Positions 1 through 6,113 of a stretch of 10,959 nucleotides of DNA are shown here, in pieces. The position numbers and the translations under genes were made by a program. Within the stretch, counting starts at the first letter, position 1, and the number at the start of each line of letters is the position of its first letter. The stretch lies in contig DAOTTX010000165.1 in assembly GCA_034437515.1 (NCBI GenBank), positions 1-10,959 of the forward strand, written 5' to 3'. Source of the DNA: DAOTTX01 sp034437515. GTDB lineage: Bacteria > Chloroflexota > Anaerolineae > Aggregatilineales > Phototrophicaceae. The notes beneath the pieces were generated by a model, which had not been told where the DNA came from, ran no database searches, and saw only the letters and a list, made by a program, of their open reading frames with translations.

Positions 1-130
1 GCGACTGTGTCGCATCACTACGGGGAGGGTGCTGGCTCAAGTGCGGCGCGTGGATGCCTCCCCCATAGCGGGCGATGCAATCGCACAGCGGATTGGGGGA
101 GGTGGCGCGACCCCGTCGCGGCGGAGGGGG
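1..130. repeat. cluster of short hairpins in non-coding DNA
   Basis: Three small palindromes with 3-nt loops share a GCGAY/RTCGC stem: 1-13 (gcgac-tgt-gtcgc), 72-84 (gcgat-gca-atcgc) and 106-120 (cgcgac-ccc-gtcgcg). The middle one lies inside a larger perfect 9-bp stem, 57-65 pairing with 94-102 (cctccccca/tgggggagg). No run of T follows any of them on either strand, so they do not look like simple intrinsic terminators. They could be the 3' end of a structured RNA, a REP-like repeat, or the trailing region of a gene left of the window. No supported gene is seen between 1 and 235. Confidence 0.5.
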
Positions 131-235
131 TTAAAACTGGACACAGAATGAAGCGCCATTCATGATCTACACCTACCAGCATGGTGCGGCGGGCGAAACG
201 TATCCCACCGGCCATAAAACGTGACAAGCGGGTGA

Positions 236-571
236 CTATTCGCCGACGACCACCGCCGCTTTGAGGCCGCGTTCGTTTAACGCTCCCTGAATGCCGTTGT
301 CCATTTTGGTAGCCAGCGCGTCACGGTCAGCCTCGGCGTTGACGCTGACCTGATACTTAAACGGCCCGTGTGACTGCTCCGTATTGTTATGAGAGGACGG
401 TGCAACTTCCGGGTAACCGATGCTCTCACGCAGTTCGATGTTTTCGACCGCGTCGAACGTCCGCACGACCTCAAGCGCCGCTTCCACACAATCTGCATTG
501 TTAGAGACGATCACGATGGCGGGTTTATCTTGCAGCGGAATGATCCTGACAAATTCTTGAATCTCTGTCAT
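236..571 (-). CDS. small hypothetical protein, 111 aa
   Basis: I do not recognise this family. The protein starts MTEIQEFVRI and ends in a hydrophobic strand followed by a glutamate (AAVVVGE). Alternating hydrophobic strands and amphipathic helices suggest a small soluble alpha/beta fold. There is one cysteine, and no signal peptide or membrane segment. The start is supported by an AAAGGA Shine-Dalgarno sequence on the minus strand (complement of 582-587), 10 nt before the ATG. It is transcribed divergently from the TIR–STAND gene, with a 164-bp gap between the two starts, so a shared control region is possible. It could be a regulator or unrelated neighbour of that gene; nothing in the sequence decides this. 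That it is a real gene rests on the ribosome site and on a composition more protein-like than the opposite-strand frame. Confidence 0.65.
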   Translation of the reverse strand: MTEIQEFVRIIPLQDKPAIVIVSNNADCVEAALEVVRTFDAVENIELRESIGYPEVAPSSHNNTEQSHGPFKYQVSVNAEADRDALATKMDNGIQGALNERGLKAAVVVGE

Positions 572-690
572 GTGTCAAAAGTCCTTTCTCGTTATTTTGT
601 CGTCACCATATCGTGTGTGGCTGAGTACGGATTTAACCCCCGCTGAGCGTTCCATAGCGCATTAGTGACGATAGAAGGACATTTTGCGGC

Positions 691-696
691 TATAAT
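691..696 (+). promoter_or_regulatory. -10 promoter box (TATAAT) of the TIR–STAND gene
   Basis: A perfect TATAAT lies 39 nt before the ATG at 736 and is preceded by GCGGC. The best -35 candidate is gtgacg at 665-670, which matches TTGACA at four of six positions but leaves a long 20-nt spacer, so the -35 assignment is weak. The same GCGGY-TAYAAT arrangement recurs at 5074-5084 before the next plus-strand gene pair. Confidence 0.5.
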
Positions 697-724
697 GAGA
701 GAGAGCAGATTCGTTTACCACAGT

Positions 725-730
725 AAGGGA
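725..730 (+). promoter_or_regulatory. ribosome binding site (AAGGGA) deciding the start at 736
   Basis: A purine-rich AAGGGA sits 5 nt before the ATG. The encoded protein begins directly with the first TIR strand (residues 4-9, VFISYS), so no upstream start is needed and this ATG is well placed. Confidence 0.6.
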
Positions 731-735
731 AGCCC

Positions 736-3700
736 ATGCAGCGGGTATTCATCTCCTATTCGCGCCGTAATAAAGCCTTCGCCGAACGACTGGCACGCGA
801 CCTGAGCGACGCCGGCCTCGAAGTCTGGGTCGATTTTCGTCAGATCCACGCCGGGGAGAAATGGCGAGAGGAAATCATGCGCGGCATCGAACGTTCAGAG
901 ATCGTCATCGTCGCGCTCTCACCACAAGCAACAGACAGCGAGTGGGTACAGCTTGAAGCCAACACCGCCCGTAAGCAGGGAAAGTTTATCTTGCCGGTGA
1001 TGGCGAAGGATGCCAGCGCCCAACTGGTCGAGAACCATCCGCTACACTGGTTGACAGATTTGCAATACATCGCGTTTGAAGACCGCTACGAACAGGCTTT
1101 CCCCGAACTGCTGCGGGCGTTGCCCGGTAAACGGCGTGTCGGGCCCTATAACCCGGTCGCCGTAGAAAACATCCCCAATCCGTTTAAGGGGTTGGAGGCT
1201 TTCCAACAGACTGACACCGCCTTCTTCTTCGGGCGCGAGACACTGATAAAAAAATCGCTACACCGGCTCCGGCAGGGACGCGACGCACGCTTTCTGGCGG
1301 TGGTGGGGGCCAGCGGCAGCGGCAAGAGTTCGCTGGTACGCGCCGGAGTGATCCCCGCATTACGTCGAGGGGAGCTGCCCAACAGCGAAAACTGGCGCAT
1401 CACCATCTTCACACCCGGCGAAAGCCCGGTGGAGGCACTCGCACGACGCCTCGCCCCGCTTGTGCCCGACCGTGACATGACTGAGGTCAACAAATTACTG
1501 AACCAATCGCCTGAGTATCTGGTGCCGTTGGCCACACAAGCCCTTGATACTGCTGACCTACAAACATACTTACTGCTGGTCGTTGACCAATTCGAGGAGG
1601 TGTTCACCCGCGCCGGGGAAAGCGAACGTCGGCAATTTTTGGAGATCCTCAACGTGGCGACCACCAAAGCCAATTGTCCGACCAAAGTGCTCATCACCAT
1701 GCGGGCTGATTTCTTCGACCACCTCAGCCGCTACCCGGAGCTTGCCGAGTTGTTTGAGCAAGAAAATATGATTATCGTCACCGAGATGTCCCCGGCGGAG
1801 TTGTTCCGCGCCATCGAGGGGCCAGCGCAGGCCGTCGGTCTGCGTTACGATGACGGTTTGCCACAGCGCATCTTACAAGACGTGCAGAGCCAGCCGGGGT
1901 CACTGCCGCTGCTGCAATACGCACTCAAAGAACTTTACGCCCGGCGTGAGGGCAACCGCCTGACGATGGCTGCCTATGAAGCCATCGGCGGGGTGCAACA
2001 GGCACTCGCCCAACACGCGGAGAAAATCTATCAGCGGCTCGGCCCGGCACAGCAAGCCATCATGCGGCGGGTGTTGCTGCGGCTGGTCGAGGTCAACGCC
2101 AACGGGGAGGCCACCCGGCGCAAGGTCAACCGTGATGAACTTAACTTCCGCGATGTGCCCTACGAAGCCGTGCAAGAGGTCATTGACTTGATGACCGCCG
2201 CCGACAGCCGCCTGCTCATCACCAGCCGGGAGATCAAATCCAGCAACGACCAGACGCCGCCGGTGACGTGGGTCGAGGTCGGTCACGAGGCGCTCATCCG
2301 TGAATGGGATCGCTTCAAGGGCTGGGTGGGGGAAAATGTCGAGAATCTGCGCTATGGCAGCGAGTTGATGCAAACCGCTCGTGATTGGCGACAGCGAGAT
2401 TATGACCCCTCGTATTTGCTGACGGGCAATCGGCTCGACCGTGCCGAGGACTGGCTGCAACAGGCCGACCCGACCGTGTTACAGCGTGAATTCATCCAGG
2501 CCAGCATTGAAGAAAACGAGAAACGCGAAGCCCAACGCCAGAAGCAAATCGAGCGCGAGCTAAACTTGCAGCGCCGCGCTTCTGCACGTTTGCGGTTGGT
2601 GGCGGTGGTGCTGGTCGTCGGCTTGATTATCACCGGCATCTTGACCGTCATCACGTTAGAACAACTCAACCGTGCCAACGACGCCCAGGCCCGTGCGGAG
2701 GCCAACGCGCAGCGGGCACGCAGCCTGGCCCTTTCGTCCAACGCGAACCGCGCTCTCAGCGATGACGACACCCAACTTGCCGTGCTGCTGGCGGTCGAAG
2801 CCAGCTTGATCGACAACCCGCCGCCGCAGTCCCCGCGCACATTAGCGGAGGTGGCCTACACACCGGGGACACTCGCTGTGTTCACCGAACACAACGGTGA
2901 TGTCGAAAACGTCGTCGTCAATGGAGATCGGGTGCTATCATCCAGCAGCAACCGCTTGATCCTGTGGGATCTGAACACACGAGCGGTCATCCCCACTGAG
3001 TTTGACGAAGGCGGTCACACCGCGGCGATCACCGATCTGGCATTTCGCCCCAACACCAACGGGACACAGGCCATCACCAGCGGCGAGGACGGCCTACTGA
3101 TTTTATGGGATGTGACGACCGGCAACGTCATCCGGCGTTTTAGCGGATTTGAAGGGGCGCAGCACGACCGCGGCGTGACGACGGTCGCGTTCACCCCTGA
3201 TGGTGAGACGGTCGCCAGCGGTGGCGCGGGCGGTGAGATTCTGATCTGGGAAGTGGATACCGGCGCACCTCGCTCGGCTTACATCGGCGACGCATTAACC
3301 CCGATTGTCTTACGCCAGAATGACACGGCGGTCGCTGACCTCACTTACAATGTCGATCAACTGGACCTGGTCGCACTTTATGACGACGGGACGCTGCACC
3401 TGTGGCAGCCAGAAAATAACCAACTGCTGAATATGGTAATCGCACCCGTTGACAGAGACTTTCCGCTGCGCATTGCGTCCCATCCGGTTGATGCGAGTGA
3501 GGTCGCGGTCGGCTATGAGGGACGCATCGAACTTTGGAATATCTACACGGGTCTGCGCGTTGGCGATGGCAACATCGACGGGGGCATACTGAATCTGCCT
3601 ATCAGCGCCGATGTGACCGATTTGCACTACAGCGCCGATGGCTCGAAGCTGGTCGTCGCCGCTGATGGTGAGCCGACCATCTTCGAGTTGGATGCCAAGA

Positions 3701-4947
3701 CCGGGCAGTTGCTCACGCGCCTGTCTACCCACAACGATACCATCAATAGTGTCGCTTACGGGCCAAACGCCCGGCTGATCGTCTCCGCGTCTGACGATGA
3801 CACGCTGCAAGTGCTGGATACCCGCAGTGGTAAGCAGATTGCGATCTATCCCTATGCTACAGATGACGAGGCTTCGGTCGTCGCGGATTATGGCGCGGAC
3901 GACAATTTGATCCTGACCGGCTTTGCCGGGGGCGATAAAACCCTTACCTTATGGGATGTCTCAACAGGTGCGGCGCTCCAGCAGTTCACCGGGCATAGTG
4001 ATGCGGTAACCGATGTCGAACTCAGCGCGGACGGCACGGTCGGCGTGTCATCATCAGCCGATGGCAGTGTGATCGTCTGGAACATCGAAACCGGCACGGA
4101 TCGCCTGCGCTTCACCGGGCATACTGACGGCACACAGATCGAGGCGGTCGCGCTGGTGCCGGGGACGACACAAGTCGTTTCTGCGAATGATAGCGGTCAG
4201 GTGCTGGTGTGGGATACCGCCGATGGGCGGGTGGTCTATGCTTTTGAACCTGCTGTGACGAAGAACGACGTCGGTCACATCGGTGGGGTGAACACGGTCG
4301 CCGTCAGCCGGGATGGAACCCGCGCTTTGACCGCCGGTGAGGACAATCTGCTTTTGTTGTGGGATTTAACGACCGGCACACTTATCCGTGAGATCGGCTC
4401 AAGTGGTGCCATCATGCACACGGACGAAGTGCTCAGTGTCGCCTTTGACGTTGCCGGGCAACGGGCTGTCTCCGGTGGAGCGGATACACGGGTGATCCTA
4501 TGGAACATCGAAACCGGGGATGCCATCCGCCAGTTTGACGAGCACGATCAAAATGTGTTTGCAGTCGATTTTGCGCCGGACGGTGACTCAGTTGTCTCCG
4601 CTTCGTTCGATCGAACCATCCGTTTGTGGGATTTGGAAAGTGGGTTCGAGTTGCGCCGTATCAGCACCGATGACAGCGCCCCCCAGACGATTGAGTTCGG
4701 TCAGCAGGGGCTAAAAGTGCTCACGGGCATGGACGACTCAACTGCCCGCGAGTGGCGCATCCTCACCGACATAACCGATCTGATCGCATGGACGTTTGCC
4801 AATCGCTATGTGCCGGTGCCGTCCTGCGAAGATCGGCGCGACTTCGAGTTAGAACCGTTGTGTGCCGACGATGTGAGTAACCCACCGACACCCACGCCGT
4901 TCCCTTTACCGACCACAACACCGCTACCGGTCGCCGCTGCCCGCTAG
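736..4947 (+). CDS. TIR–nSTAND1 NTPase–transmembrane–WD40 receptor-like protein, 1403 aa
   Basis: Domains in order: TIR, residues 1-117, with VFISYS box 1, a BB-loop-like RQIHAGEKW and the expected catalytic glutamate E74 in SEWVQLE; nSTAND1 P-loop NTPase, from about residue 148 (NPFKGLEAF), with Walker A GASGSGKSS (191-199), Walker B VVDQFEE (282-288), TMRADFF (321-327) and the winged-helix signature GHEALIREW (516-524); a basic, coiled-coil-like stretch (588-618); one membrane helix (619-641); then WD40 repeats with 14 recognisable WD-type closures from about 743 to 1345, enough for two seven-bladed propellers. The tail has a cysteine pair (C1364, C1376) and a Pro/Thr-rich end. In known families TIR domains of this kind consume NAD+ and STAND modules oligomerise on sensing a ligand. 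Inferred topology is N-terminus in, WD40 out, from positive charge before the helix. An immune or stress-signalling role is likely but unproven; a house-keeping signalling role is the alternative. Confidence 0.93.
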   Translation: MQRVFISYSRRNKAFAERLARDLSDAGLEVWVDFRQIHAGEKWREEIMRGIERSEIVIVALSPQATDSEWVQLEANTARKQGKFILPVMAKDASAQLVENHPLHWLTDLQYIAFEDRYEQAFPELLRALPGKRRVGPYNPVAVENIPNPFKGLEAFQQTDTAFFFGRETLIKKSLHRLRQGRDARFLAVVGASGSGKSSLVRAGVIPALRRGELPNSENWRITIFTPGESPVEALARRLAPLVPDRDMTEVNKLLNQSPEYLVPLATQALDTADLQTYLLLVVDQFEEVFTRAGESERRQFLEILNVATTKANCPTKVLITMRADFFDHLSRYPELAELFEQENMIIVTEMSPAELFRAIEGPAQAVGLRYDDGLPQRILQDVQSQPGSLPLLQYALKELYARREGNRLTMAAYEAIGGVQQALAQHAEKIYQRLGPAQQAIMRRVLLRLVEVNANGEATRRKVNRDELNFRDVPYEAVQEVIDLMTAADSRLLITSREIKSSNDQTPPVTWVEVGHEALIREWDRFKGWVGENVENLRYGSELMQTARDWRQRDYDPSYLLTGNRLDRAEDWLQQADPTVLQREFIQASIEENEKREAQRQKQIERELNLQRRASARLRLVAVVLVVGLIITGILTVITLEQLNRANDAQARAEANAQRARSLALSSNANRALSDDDTQLAVLLAVEASLIDNPPPQSPRTLAEVAYTPGTLAVFTEHNGDVENVVVNGDRVLSSSSNRLILWDLNTRAVIPTEFDEGGHTAAITDLAFRPNTNGTQAITSGEDGLLILWDVTTGNVIRRFSGFEGAQHDRGVTTVAFTPDGETVASGGAGGEILIWEVDTGAPRSAYIGDALTPIVLRQNDTAVADLTYNVDQLDLVALYDDGTLHLWQPENNQLLNMVIAPVDRDFPLRIASHPVDASEVAVGYEGRIELWNIYTGLRVGDGNIDGGILNLPISADVTDLHYSADGSKLVVAADGEPTIFELDAKTGQLLTRLSTHNDTINSVAYGPNARLIVSASDDDTLQVLDTRSGKQIAIYPYATDDEASVVADYGADDNLILTGFAGGDKTLTLWDVSTGAALQQFTGHSDAVTDVELSADGTVGVSSSADGSVIVWNIETGTDRLRFTGHTDGTQIEAVALVPGTTQVVSANDSGQVLVWDTADGRVVYAFEPAVTKNDVGHIGGVNTVAVSRDGTRALTAGEDNLLLLWDLTTGTLIREIGSSGAIMHTDEVLSVAFDVAGQRAVSGGADTRVILWNIETGDAIRQFDEHDQNVFAVDFAPDGDSVVSASFDRTIRLWDLESGFELRRISTDDSAPQTIEFGQQGLKVLTGMDDSTAREWRILTDITDLIAWTFANRYVPVPSCEDRRDFELEPLCADDVSNPPTPTPFPLPTTTPLPVAAAR

Positions 4948-4966
4948 CTGCCAAGTAAGGCCAACC

Positions 4967-5001
4967 GCCGAGTGTTTTCAACACTGTTTTCAACACTCGG
5001 C
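4967..5001. repeat. palindrome with internal 12-bp tandem repeat after the TIR–STAND gene
   Basis: Perfect 10-bp arms, gccgagtgtt (4967-4976) and aacactcggc (4992-5001), surround a 15-nt loop. The centre is a direct duplication of TGTTTTCAACAC (4973-4984 and 4985-4996). Each copy can itself form a small hairpin, so alternative folds are possible. There is no T-run beyond the stem, so it is not a canonical intrinsic terminator, although it may still end or stabilise the upstream transcript. A related single-copy palindrome lies at 7985-8007. Confidence 0.6.
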
Positions 5002-5078
5002 TACGTGGTGGCTGTGCATTTTGGGGCGATTCCCTTGGTCAAAGCAGCAGAACATTTTCTATCAATGACGAAGGCGGT

Positions 5079-5084
5079 TACAAT
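5079..5084 (+). promoter_or_regulatory. probable -10 box (TACAAT) of the secreted-protein pair
   Basis: TACAAT preceded by GCGGT lies 27 nt before the ATG at 5112. It closely resembles GCGGC-TATAAT before the TIR–STAND gene. No good -35 element is seen upstream. If real, it gives the two downstream genes their own transcription start, separate from the receptor gene. Confidence 0.4.
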
Positions 5085-5097
5085 CAATCAGGAAGCT

Positions 5098-5104
5098 GAG
5101 GAGG
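5098..5104 (+). promoter_or_regulatory. strong ribosome binding site (GAGGAGG)
   Basis: GAGGAGG is 7 nt before the ATG at 5112, near-ideal Shine-Dalgarno sequence and spacing. It fixes the start, and the predicted protein then opens with a signal peptide. Confidence 0.75.
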
Positions 5105-5111
5105 CTCACCT

Positions 5112-6113
5112 ATGCGAACTATCATGATTGCCCTGCTTGTCCTGTTGACCGGCGTCACCGCGCAAGCGCAGGACGTCCGTTTTGATGCTGACCTGAGTCA
5201 GTTTTATGTGTTTGCCGACGGGACGACCTTTCGCTACCCGGCAACCTGGGAAGGCGAGAGTTACGAAGCACTTGCCAGCGTGTTCAATGAAGATTATTAC
5301 TTCACGTTGATGAACTATGATTTCTTCGAGCGGCGGGGACTGCCCGCCGAGGCTGACCTGACCACCGTAATGCAGACCGATTTCGACAGCGTGTACGGCG
5401 CGGGGATGTTTGATCCGTCGCGCATTGTTATGCTGACGGTCAACGGACGGGAGGCATTGCGCTACGACTTCACCGACGAGAGCGAGACCGAGGCACGTTC
5501 GTATGCCATCCGCTTGAGTGATGGGACGTTCGGGTTGATGTATGCCTTCAGCAACAGCGACCTACCACTGGCACAAGCACCTGTCCGCGCTATACTGCGC
5601 ACCTTCGATAGTAATCCGCTGGAAAAGCTGCTGCCCGTGCTGGTCGAGGTTGCGGCTTTAGAGGGTGTCGAAAGTGTGGCTGATGACCTCATCATTCGCT
5701 ATCCGGTCGGCTGGACAATCGAACAACTTGACTTCGGCGTCACGTTCTACGGGCCGGGTGAAGCCACATCCTTAATCGCGTTCGATCCCGCCGAAAACGC
5801 CGCTTTTGGCATCACGTCAGATGCCACGCCCGTAGAGGCATTGCAAAATGTCTATGGATTTGTCAACGAAGGACTGGAAGAGATGCCAACTTTCAATGAG
5901 GACTATCTTACCGCTTTGCCATTGAACGGTCGGCTGGGGCTGCGGTATGATTATCTCATTAATGAAGAAAGCTGGGTGAGCCTGTTCGTAATAGAGCTTG
6001 GCACTGGAGACATAGGTATCGCCATCGCCTCAACGGTGAATAACGCGCTGCCGTCCAATTCTGAAATATTTGCTATGATCGCATCATTTGGAGAAAGTAA
6101 CCAGGCACTATGA
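5112..6113 (+). CDS. secreted protein with two tandem PsbP/DcrB-like domains, 333 aa
   Basis: A Sec signal peptide (residues 1-20, ending TAQAQ) predicts export. There is no lipobox cysteine, so it is probably soluble or loosely wall-associated. The mature part repeats one fold twice, about residues 32-167 and 188-328. Each copy opens with a 'YP-x-x-W' strand (FRYPATW 40-46; IRYPVGW 195-201). Each then has a central 'NGR-x-x-LRYD' strand (NGREALRYDF 111-120; NGRLGLRYDY 272-281) and closes with a helix before a final strand (AILRTFDS; AMIASFGE). The layout resembles PsbP/DcrB/Mog1-type alpha-beta sandwiches, which are usually binding rather than catalytic domains; this assignment is by pattern only. 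The gene's stop codon overlaps the start of the protease gene (ATGA), so the two are co-translated and probably function together, perhaps as a binding partner or substrate adaptor. Confidence 0.8.
   Translation: MRTIMIALLVLLTGVTAQAQDVRFDADLSQFYVFADGTTFRYPATWEGESYEALASVFNEDYYFTLMNYDFFERRGLPAEADLTTVMQTDFDSVYGAGMFDPSRIVMLTVNGREALRYDFTDESETEARSYAIRLSDGTFGLMYAFSNSDLPLAQAPVRAILRTFDSNPLEKLLPVLVEVAALEGVESVADDLIIRYPVGWTIEQLDFGVTFYGPGEATSLIAFDPAENAAFGITSDATPVEALQNVYGFVNEGLEEMPTFNEDYLTALPLNGRLGLRYDYLINEESWVSLFVIELGTGDIGIAIASTVNNALPSNSEIFAMIASFGESNQAL

Noticed and set aside
18..227. 69-aa minus-strand open frame (MSRFMAGGIRF…)
   Set aside because: Composition is arginine/proline-rich and non-protein-like, it overlaps the hairpin cluster, and no ribosome site was found.
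389..646. 85-aa plus-strand open frame opposite the small hypothetical gene
   Set aside because: It lies mostly antisense to 236-571, and its sequence is rich in Arg/His with no domain pattern; the minus-strand frame has the better ribosome site.
4967..5001. Calling this palindrome a rho-independent terminator
   Set aside because: The T-rich part is in the loop and no T-run follows the stem on either strand, so it is recorded as a repeat.
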